Shown here piece by piece: positions 1 through 8,514 of a DNA stretch of 64,000 nucleotides. The notes under the pieces are model-generated. The model made no database searches and had not been told where the DNA came from. It was given only the letters and a program-made list of their open reading frames with translations. Numbering within the stretch: position 1 is the stretch's first letter; each line of letters begins with the position of its first letter. The position numbers and the translations under genes were made by a program. The stretch covers positions 620,001-684,000 of the forward strand of contig NZ_WUTS01000001.1 of assembly GCF_009901955.1 (NCBI RefSeq), written 5' to 3'. The DNA is from Halomonas icarae. Its GTDB lineage: Bacteria; Pseudomonadota; Gammaproteobacteria; Pseudomonadales; Halomonadaceae.

Positions 1-73
1 ACTTGGTCAGCGCATTGAAGAGGGTCGACTTGCCGACATTCGGCAGGCCGACGATACCGCAGTTGAAACCCAT
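1..73 (-). CDS. ychF: Redox-regulated ATPase YchF/EngD, N-terminal fragment
   Basis: Only the first 24 codons are in the window; the gene runs off the left edge. The ATG is at 73 on the minus strand and the peptide begins [19 protein letters not shown], which holds the P-loop GxxNxGKST typical of YchF/Obg-family nucleotidases. YchF is a cytoplasmic ATP-hydrolysing protein associated with ribosomes and stress responses. The gene lies downstream of pth in the same direction, the usual pth-ychF order in gammaproteobacteria, which supports the identity despite the short sequence. Confidence 0.9.
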   Translation of the reverse strand, partial: MGFNCGIVGLPNVGKSTLFNALTK

Positions 74-136
74 GGGATCATCCTGGAAAGCGTGTACGCG
101 AGTGAAAAGTAGCGAGTATTCTACTCGACCGAGCGG

Positions 137-161
137 TAAGCCATAAGCGGTCAGCCGTAAG
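137..161. repeat. Degenerate TAAGCCG-type heptamer run
   Basis: Between ychF and pth, 137-161 reads as TAAGCCA, TAAGCGG, TCAGCCG, TAAG, three and a half degenerate copies of a 7-base unit. The same unit, in opposite orientation, forms a perfect array at 56605-56681. The sequence shows no function. It sits in the ychF 5' region. Confidence 0.5.
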
Positions 162-223
162 AAGGCCCATCCGGCCAGCAAAGGGGTGACTGACAGCGTG
201 TACCCTCAGCCTATGCTGGCCTG

Positions 224-814
224 TCAGCCGGCGGCTGAAAAGCTGTGCAGCCGGTTCATGGCCTTGGTCCAGTGACCGTCGATGGCATCGGGCAGGGTGG
301 CCAGGCTCTCGTCGATGGCGGCCTCGATGGCGATATGCTCGGCCTTTCCGGGGCGGCCCAGCACGTAGTTCGTGACCTGGCGCGAGTCGCCGGGGTGGCC
401 GATGCCGAGGCGCAGGCGGTGGAAGTCCCGCGTGTTGCCCAGGGCGCTGATGATATCGCGCAGGCCGTTATGGCCGCCATGGCCACCGCCGGTCTTGAGC
501 CGGGCACTGCCCGGCGGCAGGTCGAGCTCGTCGTGAACGACCAGCAGCTCATCGGGTGCCAGCTTGTAGAATTGACAGAGGGCCGCCACCGCACCGCCGC
601 TGCGGTTCATGAAGGTGGTGGGGTTGAGCAGATGGAGATCACGCCCCTCGAACTGGACCCTGGCATGCAGGCCCAGGAACTTGCGGTCGGCGCGCAGCTC
701 GCCGCCGGCGCGGCGCGCCAGGGCCTCCACCAGCCAGGCCCCGGCATTGTGGCGGGTGGCCTCGTAGTCGGCGCCGGGATTGCCCAGCCCGATGATCGCT
801 CTGACCTGACTCAT
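224..814 (-). CDS. pth: Peptidyl-tRNA hydrolase
   Basis: Cytoplasmic esterase that releases tRNA from prematurely dropped peptidyl-tRNA. The 196-residue length is normal for bacterial Pth. The family signature GLGNPGxxYxxTRHNxG lies at residues 9-25, with substrate-binding Asn12 and catalytic His22 (E. coli Asn10 and His20). The glycine-rich GGGHGGHNGLRD stretch near residue 108 is also present. The ATG at 814 is preceded by a GGAGG Shine-Dalgarno that directly follows the T-tract of the rplY terminator. It lies between rplY and ychF, as in many gammaproteobacteria. Confidence 0.97.
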   Translation of the reverse strand: MSQVRAIIGLGNPGADYEATRHNAGAWLVEALARRAGGELRADRKFLGLHARVQFEGRDLHLLNPTTFMNRSGGAVAALCQFYKLAPDELLVVHDELDLPPGSARLKTGGGHGGHNGLRDIISALGNTRDFHRLRLGIGHPGDSRQVTNYVLGRPGKAEHIAIEAAIDESLATLPDAIDGHWTKAMNRLHSFSAAG

Positions 815-825
815 GTGTCACCTCC

Positions 826-854
826 AAAAAAAATCAAGCGCCGGGGCGCTTGAT
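826..854 (-). terminator. Intrinsic terminator after rplY
   Basis: Read on the minus strand, a perfect 10-base-pair stem (ATCAAGCGCC with GGCGCTTGAT; plus-strand arms 833-842 and 845-854) is followed by eight T residues (plus-strand A run 826-833). This is a textbook Rho-independent terminator. The pth ribosome-binding site starts right after the T-tract, so the element may act as an attenuator rather than a full stop. Confidence 0.85.
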
Positions 855-864
855 CATCAGCAGA

Positions 865-887
865 GGGGCCGCGTCTGGCGCGGCCCC
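865..887 (-). other. Hairpin just upstream of the rplY terminator
   Basis: A 9-base-pair GC-rich stem (arms 865-873 and 879-887, 5-base loop TCTGG on the plus strand) lies between the rplY stop and the terminator at 826-854. Tandem hairpins like this often protect mRNA 3' ends or assist termination. There is no T-tract of its own. Confidence 0.5.
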
Positions 888-901
888 GGAGCGGGTAAGG
901 A

Positions 902-1549
902 TTACTCCTCGCCCTGCTCGCCTTCTTCGCCGCCTTCGGCATCTTCCGCGTCATCACCCGCGGAGCGCACCTTGGCCTTGACGATGCTCAGGATCGGACC
1001 GTCGTGGTCTTCGCCCAGCGCCAGTGCCGGGATGGTGACGCCGGCCGGCAGGCTCAGGTCGGAGAGGTGTTTGATGGCACCGACCTCGAGATCGCTGATA
1101 TCGAACTCCAGGTAGTCGGGCAGGTCCTTGGGCAGACAGCTGATCTCGACGTCGGAAGCCAGCTGATGGAGCTCGCCGTCCTGGTCCTTGATGCCCACAC
1201 AGGCTTCTTCACCGGCGAGGTGCAGCGGCACACGGGTGGTGAACTCCTGGTTGGCTGCCACACGCAGGAAGTCGGCGTGGGTGATCAGCGGCTTGAAGGG
1301 GTGACGCTGCAGGTCGCGTACCACGACCTGCTCGCTCTTGCCGTCGACGACCAGGTTGATGATGGAGGAGAAGAACACCTCTTCCTCGATCGCCTTGTAG
1401 AAGGCAGCCTTCTCGACGGAGATCGGCTGTGGCTCCTTCTCACCACCATAGATGATGGCGGGAACCTGCTCGTTCGCACGACGCAGGCGGCGGCTCGCAC
1501 CTTTCCCCAGGTCGTTACGAACGCTGGCATTAAGAATAAAATCGGACAT
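902..1549 (-). CDS. rplY: 50S ribosomal protein bL25 (Ctc form)
   Basis: 5S rRNA-binding protein of the large ribosomal subunit. At 215 residues it is the long form: an N-terminal L25 domain (about residues 1-95, starting [20 protein letters not shown]) plus a C-terminal TL5/Ctc beta domain, and an acidic tail of Asp, Glu and Gly. The N-terminal [10 protein letters not shown] stretch is characteristic. It lies 129 bases downstream of prs and is followed by a strong terminator. The acidic tail is in keeping with a halophile. Confidence 0.97.
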   Translation of the reverse strand: MSDFILNASVRNDLGKGASRRLRRANEQVPAIIYGGEKEPQPISVEKAAFYKAIEEEVFFSSIINLVVDGKSEQVVVRDLQRHPFKPLITHADFLRVAANQEFTTRVPLHLAGEEACVGIKDQDGELHQLASDVEISCLPKDLPDYLEFDISDLEVGAIKHLSDLSLPAGVTIPALALGEDHDGPILSIVKAKVRSAGDDAEDAEGGEEGEQGEE

Positions 1550-1579
1550 GGAATTGCCTCTTGCTTGAAGTAGGAAAGC

Positions 1580-1606
1580 GTCAGGGACCGCGACCAGAGC
1601 CCTGAC
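1580..1606 (-). other. Inverted repeat in the prs-rplY spacer
   Basis: Arms GTCAGGG (1580-1586) and CCCTGAC (1600-1606) with a 13-base loop lie in the transcribed spacer between prs and rplY. No T-run follows. It could be an rplY leader structure or a weak attenuator. Confidence 0.3.
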
Positions 1607-1678
1607 ACTTCCGGGTGCCCCGAAGGGCGCTTTCCGGCGCCTGTCGTGCCGAGATGGAACTAACTAAGTGGAGCTCTC

Positions 1679-2620
1679 TCAGTGGAACATGGCGCTGACG
1701 GATTCCTCGTTGCTCACCCGGCGGATCGCCTCGGCGATCAGGCCGGCGACGCTCAGCTGGCGGATCCTGCCGCTGCGGCATGCCGTCTCGGAGAGCGGAA
1801 TGGTATCGGCGACGACGACCTCGTCGAGCACCGAACCGACGATATTGTCCACCGCCGGGCCCGAGAGAATGGGGTGGGTAGCGTAGGCCACCACGCGCTC
1901 GGCGCCGTGATCCTTGAGCGCTTCGCCGGCCTTGCACAGGGTGCCGGCGGTATCGATCATGTCATCTACCACGACGCAGTTGCGCCCTTCGATCTCGCCG
2001 ATGATGTGCATCACCTGGGCCTGGTTGGCCGCGGGGCGACGCTTGTCGATGATGGCAAGATCGGCATTGAGCTGCTTGGCGATGGCGCGGGCACGCACCA
2101 CGCCGCCGACGTCAGGAGAGACCACCACCAGGTTCTCGTAGTTCTGACGCTCGATGTCATCGAGCAGGATCGGCGAGCCGTAGACGTTGTCGACCGGCAC
2201 GTCGAAGAAGCCCTGGATCTGGTCGGCGTGGAGGTCCATGGTCATGACACGGTCAACGCCGGCCTTGACCATCATGTCGGCGACGATCTTGGCCGAGATC
2301 GGCACACGGGCGGAGCGCACGCGACGGTCCTGACGGGCATAGCCGAAGTAGGGCACCACGGCGGTGATCCGCGATGCAGATGCCCGGCGCAGGGCATCTA
2401 TCATCAGGATCAGCTCCATCAGGTTCTCATTGGTCGGCGCACAGGTGGACTGCAGAACGAACACGTCCTTGCCGCGCACGTTCTCGTTGATCTCAACCGC
2501 TATCTCGCCGTCGCTGAACTGGCCGACCGTGGCATTGCCCTGGCGGGTGTCCAGACTCTCGGCGATCTTGCGGGCGAGTTCGGGATTGGCATTCCCGGCG
2601 AAAACCATCAATTTTGACAC
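1679..2620 (-). CDS. prs: Ribose-phosphate pyrophosphokinase
   Basis: Makes PRPP from ribose 5-phosphate and ATP for nucleotide, His and Trp synthesis. The 313-residue length and the start [20 protein letters not shown] match class I PRPP synthetase. The ATP-binding FSDGEIxVEI motif is near residue 35, the RQDRR flexible loop near 100, and the PRPP-binding [13 protein letters not shown] motif near 220. It sits downstream of ispE with a 51-base gap. The tRNA gene found between ispE and prs in some relatives is absent. Confidence 0.98.
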   Translation of the reverse strand: MSKLMVFAGNANPELARKIAESLDTRQGNATVGQFSDGEIAVEINENVRGKDVFVLQSTCAPTNENLMELILMIDALRRASASRITAVVPYFGYARQDRRVRSARVPISAKIVADMMVKAGVDRVMTMDLHADQIQGFFDVPVDNVYGSPILLDDIERQNYENLVVVSPDVGGVVRARAIAKQLNADLAIIDKRRPAANQAQVMHIIGEIEGRNCVVVDDMIDTAGTLCKAGEALKDHGAERVVAYATHPILSGPAVDNIVGSVLDEVVVADTIPLSETACRSGRIRQLSVAGLIAEAIRRVSNEESVSAMFH

Positions 2621-2671
2621 GCGCAGCCACCTATGCAGTGTGTTGGGTCATCGGGGGGGGATCGTCCGTGA

Positions 2672-3541
2672 TCAGCGATCCAAAGCGTCATGCAGCGGAG
2701 AACGGTTCAGACTGCGGGCCTTGAAGGCTTGCCAGCGGCCATCGATCTCACCCAGCAGCCGGTCGGCTTCCTGTTCGTCTGCCAGACGGGCGAAGACACA
2801 GGCACCGGTGCCGGTCAGCATGCTGGGGGCACGTCGAGCCAGCCAGTCCAATGCCGAGGTTACCGCTGGATAGAGCGACCTGACTGTTGCCTCGCAGTCG
2901 TTGCGCCAACTGGACGCTCCCCCCTGCAGGGCGCGCGCCATGGTAATAGGGGGGGTGTGGCGTGTCAATTCAGGAGCCTTGAAGACTGCCGGTGTCGCCA
3001 CCTCGATGCCGGGGTGAACCACCACGAACCAGGGCGTGTCGAGATCCACCGGGGTGAGGCGTTCGCCGACGCCTTCGGCCCAGGCGGCATGGCCGTGCAC
3101 GAAGACCGGCACATCGGCACCCAGGGTCAGACCCAGCTCGGCGAGAGTGTCGAGCGACAGCCCCAGGCCCCATAGGGCATCGAGCCCAAGCAGGCTGGTG
3201 GCGGCATCCGAGCTGCCGCCGCCCAGGCCACCCCCCATGGGCAGCCGCTTCTCGAGATGAATGTCGGCGCCCAGGGTGCAGCCGCTCCGCTCCTGTAGCA
3301 GGCGTGCCGCGCGCACGATGAGGTTCCGCTCGTGGGGGACACCGGCAACTTCCGGCGCAAGGCGGATCTCTCCGTCTTCGCGTCGGGTGAAATGCAGGGT
3401 GTCATCGTGATCGAGGAATTGAAACAGCGTCTGCAGCTCGTGATAGCCGTCGGGACGGCGGCCGGTGATATGCAGCATGCGGTTGAGCTTGGCGGGGGCG
3501 GGCAGGCGAAGGCTCACGCCTTGGGTGCTGTGTTCAGGCAT
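2672..3541 (-). CDS. ispE: 4-diphosphocytidyl-2-C-methyl-D-erythritol kinase
   Basis: GHMP-family kinase that phosphorylates CDP-methylerythritol in the non-mevalonate isoprenoid pathway. The 289-residue protein has the substrate motif PAPAKLN at 15-20 and the glycine-rich ATP loop PMGGGLGGGSSDAA at 101-114. Its start overlaps the end of lolB by 8 bases, so the two are translationally coupled, as in many gammaproteobacteria. Confidence 0.97.
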   Translation of the reverse strand: MPEHSTQGVSLRLPAPAKLNRMLHITGRRPDGYHELQTLFQFLDHDDTLHFTRREDGEIRLAPEVAGVPHERNLIVRAARLLQERSGCTLGADIHLEKRLPMGGGLGGGSSDAATSLLGLDALWGLGLSLDTLAELGLTLGADVPVFVHGHAAWAEGVGERLTPVDLDTPWFVVVHPGIEVATPAVFKAPELTRHTPPITMARALQGGASSWRNDCEATVRSLYPAVTSALDWLARRAPSMLTGTGACVFARLADEQEADRLLGEIDGRWQAFKARSLNRSPLHDALDR

Positions 3542-4151
3542 CGTCGATCACCGGGCGCCACTCGTTGATCACCAGGGTGACGCGTAGATCCCCGTAGTGC
3601 ATTACCAGCCGGCGTGGCAGCCACAGGCCGTCGGTATGGGTCCAGTCTCGGTAGTCGACCTCCCAGCCGGCCTGTCGTAGTCGAGCCGGGAACCCCAGCT
3701 CGTCCTTCTCGAGTCGATAGGGATGACCGTCACCCGGCAGGCCACGCACCCAGTCGGACAGGGCGCCGAGTGGCAGCGACCAGCCCAACTGCTGCTCCAT
3801 CAGCGCCTCGGGGGTTTCGGCCTCGAATCGTCCCTCCGAGGTGGTCATCGAGAAGCGACCCTCGCGCCCCTCCAGGGTGCTGCGGCCGCTGCCGAAGGGC
3901 CCGCTGATCAGCAGTCGGTAGTAGTGGGGGTGCTGGCTCCAGTCGAGGTTGGCGCTGGTGGAGTCCTCGGGAGTGCGCAGTCCGGCCTTGCCGGCCAGCC
4001 GCCAGGTATCCAGTGCTTCGAGGCGCTGCTGCTGAGTCTGCCACTGCCCCAAGGCACGCTCCCCTTCGGGGAGTGGTGCCTGGCGTGCACAGCCGGCGAC
4101 CAGGGTCAGCAGCAGGGTGGCGATGACAAGCGGCGAGTAGTGACGTTGCAT
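3534..4151 (-). CDS. lolB: Outer-membrane lipoprotein LolB
   Basis: Receives lipoproteins from LolA and inserts them into the outer membrane. The 205-residue precursor has a hydrophobic signal ending in a lipobox (LVAGC) with Cys21 as the lipidation site. The body matches LolB, with PFGSGRSTLEGREGRFSM and DWVRGLPG motifs. It lies between a TPR lipoprotein gene and ispE, next to divergent hemA, the classic lolB position. Confidence 0.93.
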   Translation of the reverse strand: MQRHYSPLVIATLLLTLVAGCARQAPLPEGERALGQWQTQQQRLEALDTWRLAGKAGLRTPEDSTSANLDWSQHPHYYRLLISGPFGSGRSTLEGREGRFSMTTSEGRFEAETPEALMEQQLGWSLPLGALSDWVRGLPGDGHPYRLEKDELGFPARLRQAGWEVDYRDWTHTDGLWLPRRLVMHYGDLRVTLVINEWRPVIDDA

Positions 4152-4164
4152 GGTGGTCTCGTGG

Positions 4165-5931
4165 TCAGTTGGGTGTGGCGGCGGGAGCCAGCTCGGGGAT
4201 CCGGCGCAGCAGGTCGTCGATCAGTGGGTGCTCATCGAGGCGATCGAGGATCCCGCGGATCAGCTCCCGGGCCTCGTCGCGTCTCTCCAGGGTCCATAGC
4301 ACCTCGGCCAGGTGGGCGGCGATCTCCTGGTCGGGCATGGCGCGATAGGCTCGCTCGAGCCAGGGAAGGGCGCCCTGGGGGTCACCTTCGCGGTAGTGCA
4401 CCCAACCCAGGCTATCAAGAATCGCCGGGCTGTCGGGGTCGAGGGCATGGGCTCGCTCGATCAGTTCGCGGGCCTCGTCGAGCCGTGCCCTGGGTCCCTG
4501 GTCGACGAGGGTATAGCCCAGTGCGTTGAGTGCCAGGGCGCTATCGGGGTTATGCTCGATGATGCGCCGGAGATCACGCTCCATGCCATCCAGGTCATCC
4601 GCCTCCCAGGCGCGCATGCCGCGCAGATAAAGCAGCTGTTCGTCGGCAGGCGCGCGTGTCAGTTCGCGGTCGAGCAGGGCATCGGCCGCGTCGCCGAGCC
4701 CCTCACGATCGAGCAGCTCCACCTCCAGGGCGACCATGTCGCTATGGCTGTCGGCATGACGCAGCCGCTCGCGGCGCAGGAAGACGCGTGCATCGTTCAG
4801 TCGGCCATTCTCCATCAGCATCTCGGCGGCACGCAGACGACTGAGCAGAAAGGCCTCCTCCGCCGGTACCTGACGGTAATAAAGCAGGGCGTTGTCGATC
4901 TCGCCTTCGTCACGGGAAATATCGCCCAGCAGCAGGAGCGCCTCGGCCGAGGGCTCGGGACGCGCCGCTAAAGGAAGAAGCAGGCGCCGCGCCGGCTCTC
5001 GGTGTCCCTCCTCCAGGTAGAGGCGCGCCAGGCCGATGCGCAGTGCGTTATCGCCGGTGTGCTTCTCGAGCAGGGCTTCGGTCTGCACCTCGGCAGCGGC
5101 GACATTGCCCAGACGAAGCTCGCTTTGCGCCAGCAGAAGAATGAAGCGCGCATCGTCGGGCGAGACGGCGAGGCCGCGGCGCGCGGCGGCGCGAGCGGCG
5201 TGGGGGTCGTCCGCCGCCTGGGCCAGCCGGGCTCGGGTCAGCCACAGGGCCGGCAGCTCCGGAGCCCGGGCATCGAGACGCGCCAGGCGTCTGCTGGCGG
5301 CGGCGGTTTCCCCGGCGGCCACTTCGAGCATCGCGGTGGCGAGCTCGGCATCATGGCGGCGGGCATCCTCGGGGGCCGTGTCCAGATGGTCACGCAGCCG
5401 GGCCAGCAGGGGTGCCGGGGCGGCGTTGGTGGCCAGGGCGGCCTCCACCAGCGAAGAGATCTCGCTGTCGCCGCCTTCTCGAACCAGTGCCAGTCGCTGG
5501 CGCAGCGCTTCATCCCAGTCGCCACGCTGCACGGCGAGGCCGGCCAGCAGCCGGGCCGGGGCGACGCTGTCGGGGGCCAGCCCCTGCCACTCCCTGGCGG
5601 CACGGTCGAGCAGCTCGCGCTCATTGCCGAAGCTTGCGGCCAGCGCCGCCCGCTCTGCCAGGCCGGCGCTGCGGTAGCGTTGGCTGGCTGTGAGGTAGCC
5701 CTCGGCGGCACGCCGGTAGTCGCCGCGCTGTCCGGCCAGCTCCGCGGTGATAAGGCCGGCCAGGCCCTCGGCGTCCAGGCCCTGCTCGATAGGCGGGGCA
5801 CCGACCAGCGGGTCCTCCATCACCTGGGGCGCACCATCGTCGAGCGGCCACGACTGGCAGCCGGCCAGCAGCAACGCCAGTGCCGACGTCGCCAGCGATT
5901 GAGGTATCAGGGAGTAAAGGGCGCGGGCCAT
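4165..5931 (-). CDS. TPR-repeat lipoprotein of the lolB locus
   Basis: A 588-residue protein with a signal peptide and lipobox (LLAGC, Cys25), followed by many tetratricopeptide repeats. The repeats are clearest in the last 200 residues, for example LNALGYTLVDQG and ILDSLGWVHYREGDP. Proteins of this type (such as PA4667 of Pseudomonas) are encoded between hemA and lolB in several gammaproteobacteria. The role is probably an envelope scaffold, but no enzymatic motif is present and no specific function can be assigned. It starts the run TPR-lolB-ispE and is divergent from hemA. Confidence 0.85.
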   Translation of the reverse strand: MARALYSLIPQSLATSALALLLAGCQSWPLDDGAPQVMEDPLVGAPPIEQGLDAEGLAGLITAELAGQRGDYRRAAEGYLTASQRYRSAGLAERAALAASFGNERELLDRAAREWQGLAPDSVAPARLLAGLAVQRGDWDEALRQRLALVREGGDSEISSLVEAALATNAAPAPLLARLRDHLDTAPEDARRHDAELATAMLEVAAGETAAASRRLARLDARAPELPALWLTRARLAQAADDPHAARAAARRGLAVSPDDARFILLLAQSELRLGNVAAAEVQTEALLEKHTGDNALRIGLARLYLEEGHREPARRLLLPLAARPEPSAEALLLLGDISRDEGEIDNALLYYRQVPAEEAFLLSRLRAAEMLMENGRLNDARVFLRRERLRHADSHSDMVALEVELLDREGLGDAADALLDRELTRAPADEQLLYLRGMRAWEADDLDGMERDLRRIIEHNPDSALALNALGYTLVDQGPRARLDEARELIERAHALDPDSPAILDSLGWVHYREGDPQGALPWLERAYRAMPDQEIAAHLAEVLWTLERRDEARELIRGILDRLDEHPLIDDLLRRIPELAPAATPN

Positions 5932-6028
5932 GGGTGTCTCGCTTGTGGTGCGGTGGTCTCAGCATAACGGCTCGGCCGGCGCGGGCAAAGGCACGCCCTG
6001 TCGTCGGAACAGCCTTGTGCGGTGCTGT

Positions 6029-6048
6029 CATCCGGGCTAGCCCGGATG
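6029..6048. promoter_or_regulatory. 20-base perfect palindrome in the hemA upstream region
   Basis: CATCCGGGC-TA-GCCCGGATG is perfectly symmetrical and lies midway between the divergent TPR-lipoprotein and hemA starts. It could be an operator or an RNA hairpin in either leader. A possible -10 (TAGAAT, 6074-6079) for hemA follows, without a good -35. Confidence 0.35.
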
Positions 6049-6140
6049 GGCCGCCATCGGCTGTCGGATGTGATAGAATCCATGCGCCTCGATTGCGAGG
6101 TCTTAATGGCCGCACACCCCACGTTCAAGATGCCCGACGC

Positions 6141-7412
6141 ATGACGCTGCTTGCCCTTGGAATCAATCACCGTACCGCCACCGTCGAGGTGCGCGAACAG
6201 GTGGCCTTTGCCCCCGCCGAGCTCGATGCCGCGCTAGGTGAGCTGCGCGGCCTGCCCGAGGTCAAGGAGGCGGCTGTCCTCTCGACCTGCAATCGCACGG
6301 AACTCTACTGCGTGACAGAGTCCGCAGGCGAGGCAGCCGTTCTGGAGTGGCTGGGCCGCTTCCACGGCCTGCCGGTCGAGGATCTCACCCGGTGTGCCTA
6401 CCATTATCTGGACAACGAGGCCGCCCGCCACCTGATGCGCGTCGCGGTAGGCTTGGACTCGATGGTGCTGGGCGAGCCGCAGATCCTCGGTCAGCTCAAG
6501 GACGCCTATCAGGCCAGCCGCCTGGGGAAAGGACTCGGCAAGGAGCTGGAGTGCCTGTTCCAGCACACCTTCGCCGTGGCCAAGCAGGTGCGAACGGAAA
6601 CCGGCATCGGCCGCAATCCGGTCTCGGTCGCCTATGCGGCGGTCAGCCTGGCGAGCCGAATTTTCGATGACTTCGGCCGTGCGCGAGCACTGCTGATCGG
6701 CGCCGGCGAGACCATCGAGCTGGTGGCCCGTCATCTAAAGGAGGCGGGTGTCAGCCAGCTGACCGTGGCCAACCGCACCCGAGAGCGCGGCGAGCAGGTG
6801 GCCGCGCCCCTGGGTGGGCAGGCGATCACCCTGGACGCCATCCCCGAAGCCCTGGCCGAGGCGGATATCGTCATCTCCTCCACCGCAGCCCCGCTGCCGA
6901 TTCTCGGCAAGGGCATGGTGGAGCGGGCGCTGAAGAAGCGTCGCCACCGACCGATCTTCATGGTCGATATCGCCGTACCTCGGGATATCGAGCCCGAGGT
7001 GGGGCAGCTCGCCGACATCTTCCTCTATACGGTGGACGACCTTCAGGAGGTGATCGCCGAGAACCGCCGTCACCGCCAGGTCGCGGCCGACCAGGCGGAG
7101 TCGCTGATCGAGCACGGCGTGGGCGCCTGGCAACACGACCGACGCATCCGCAGCGGGGGCGAGCTGATTCATGACTATCGCTCCCGGGGTGAGGCGCATC
7201 GCGACCACTCTCTGGAGCAGGCGATGACGCGTCTGGCGCGTGGCGAGGACCCCGAGGCCGTGGTTCGACGACTGGCTCATCAGCTGACCAACCGGCTGCT
7301 GCATGGCCCCACCGTGGCGCTGCGCGAGGCTGCCTCTGCCGAGCGCCACGATCTGCTCGAGGCGGCCAGCGCGCTGCTGCTCGAGGCGACCCCCGATACG
7401 ACCACCCGATAG
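6141..7412 (+). CDS. hemA: Glutamyl-tRNA reductase
   Basis: Reduces glutamyl-tRNA to glutamate-1-semialdehyde, the first committed step of C5-pathway tetrapyrrole synthesis. The ATG at 6141 gives 423 residues beginning MTLLALGINHRTATVEVREQ; the open frame extends further upstream but that stretch is not HemA-like. Catalytic Cys50 lies in STCNRTELY, the NADPH-binding LLIGAGET motif is near residue 185, and a C-terminal dimerisation helix region follows. It is 9 bases upstream of prfA in the standard hemA-prfA-prmC order. Confidence 0.97.
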   Translation: MTLLALGINHRTATVEVREQVAFAPAELDAALGELRGLPEVKEAAVLSTCNRTELYCVTESAGEAAVLEWLGRFHGLPVEDLTRCAYHYLDNEAARHLMRVAVGLDSMVLGEPQILGQLKDAYQASRLGKGLGKELECLFQHTFAVAKQVRTETGIGRNPVSVAYAAVSLASRIFDDFGRARALLIGAGETIELVARHLKEAGVSQLTVANRTRERGEQVAAPLGGQAITLDAIPEALAEADIVISSTAAPLPILGKGMVERALKKRRHRPIFMVDIAVPRDIEPEVGQLADIFLYTVDDLQEVIAENRRHRQVAADQAESLIEHGVGAWQHDRRIRSGGELIHDYRSRGEAHRDHSLEQAMTRLARGEDPEAVVRRLAHQLTNRLLHGPTVALREAASAERHDLLEAASALLLEATPDTTTR

Positions 7413-7421
7413 GATCGACGA

Positions 7422-8513
7422 ATGAAAGCTTCCCTGCGCCAGCGTCTCGACGACTTCGGCGAGCGCTTCGAGGAGCTCGCCGCCCTGCTGGCGGCGCCCG
7501 AGGTGATCGGCGACCAGGCCCGATTCCGCGACTACTCCCGTGAATACGCCGAGCTCGAGGCTCTGGTGGAAACATGGCGTGAGTATCGTGCCGTGGAGGG
7601 CAATATCGAGGAAGCCGAGCTGCTCGCCTCCGACAGCGACCCCGAGATGCGCGAACTCGCCGAGATGGAGCTGAGCGAGAGTCGCGAGAAGCGCGACGCC
7701 CTGGAGGGAGAGCTCAAGCGCCTGCTGGTGCCCAAGGATCCCGATGATGGCCGCGGGGTCTTCCTGGAGGTCCGGGCGGGCACCGGTGGTGACGAGGCGG
7801 CGCTGTTTGCCGGTGACCTGTTTCGCATGTACTCGCGCTACGCCGAAAAGCATGGCTGGAAGGTGGAGGTGGTCAGCGCCAACCACGGTGAACAGGGTGG
7901 CTACAAGGAGGTCATCGCGCGCATTAAGGGGGAGGGGGCCTATGCTCGGCTCAAGTTCGAGTCCGGCGCCCACCGCGTGCAGCGTGTGCCGGCCACCGAG
8001 TCCCAGGGGCGCATCCACACCTCGGCCTGTACCGTGGCGGTAATGCCCGAGGTGGATGCGGTGGGCGACATCGATCTCGACCCCAGCGACCTGCGTGTGG
8101 ATACCTTCCGCTCCAGCGGCGCCGGCGGCCAGCACGTCAACACCACCGATTCGGCGATTCGCATCACTCACCTCCCGAGCGGTGTGGTGGTGGAGTGCCA
8201 GGAGGAGCGTAGTCAGCACAAGAATCGCGCCAAGGCGATGTCGCTGCTGGCCGCGCGTCTCAAGCAGCACGCCGTGGATAGCCAGCGTCAGCAGCAGGCC
8301 GATACGCGGCGAAGCCTGGTCGGTTCCGGGGATCGCAGTGAGCGCATCCGCACCTACAACTTCCCCCAGGGGCGGGTCACCGATCACCGCATCAACCTGA
8401 CCCTCTACAAGCTCTCCGAGGTGATCGGTGGCGAACATCTCGACGAGGTGATCGAGCCCCTGATCCACGAATACCAGGCCGAACAGCTCGCCGCCCTGCA
8501 GCAGGAGGCTTGA
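7422..8513 (+). CDS. prfA: Peptide chain release factor 1
   Basis: Terminates translation at UAG and UAA. The 363-residue protein has the anticodon-like PAT tripeptide at 190-192 and the GGQ peptidyl-hydrolysis motif at 235-237 ([15 protein letters not shown]). It lies between hemA and prmC; PrmC methylates the GGQ glutamine, so enzyme and substrate are encoded side by side. Confidence 0.98.
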   Translation: MKASLRQRLDDFGERFEELAALLAAPEVIGDQARFRDYSREYAELEALVETWREYRAVEGNIEEAELLASDSDPEMRELAEMELSESREKRDALEGELKRLLVPKDPDDGRGVFLEVRAGTGGDEAALFAGDLFRMYSRYAEKHGWKVEVVSANHGEQGGYKEVIARIKGEGAYARLKFESGAHRVQRVPATESQGRIHTSACTVAVMPEVDAVGDIDLDPSDLRVDTFRSSGAGGQHVNTTDSAIRITHLPSGVVVECQEERSQHKNRAKAMSLLAARLKQHAVDSQRQQQADTRRSLVGSGDRSERIRTYNFPQGRVTDHRINLTLYKLSEVIGGEHLDEVIEPLIHEYQAEQLAALQQEA

Positions 8514-8514
8514 A

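Noticed and set aside
245..853. Long open frame opposite pth
   Set aside because: It is the shadow of pth in high-GC DNA, with no recognisable domain or ribosome site.
2621..2671. tRNA gene between ispE and prs, as in some relatives
   Set aside because: The gap is only 51 bases, too short for a tRNA.
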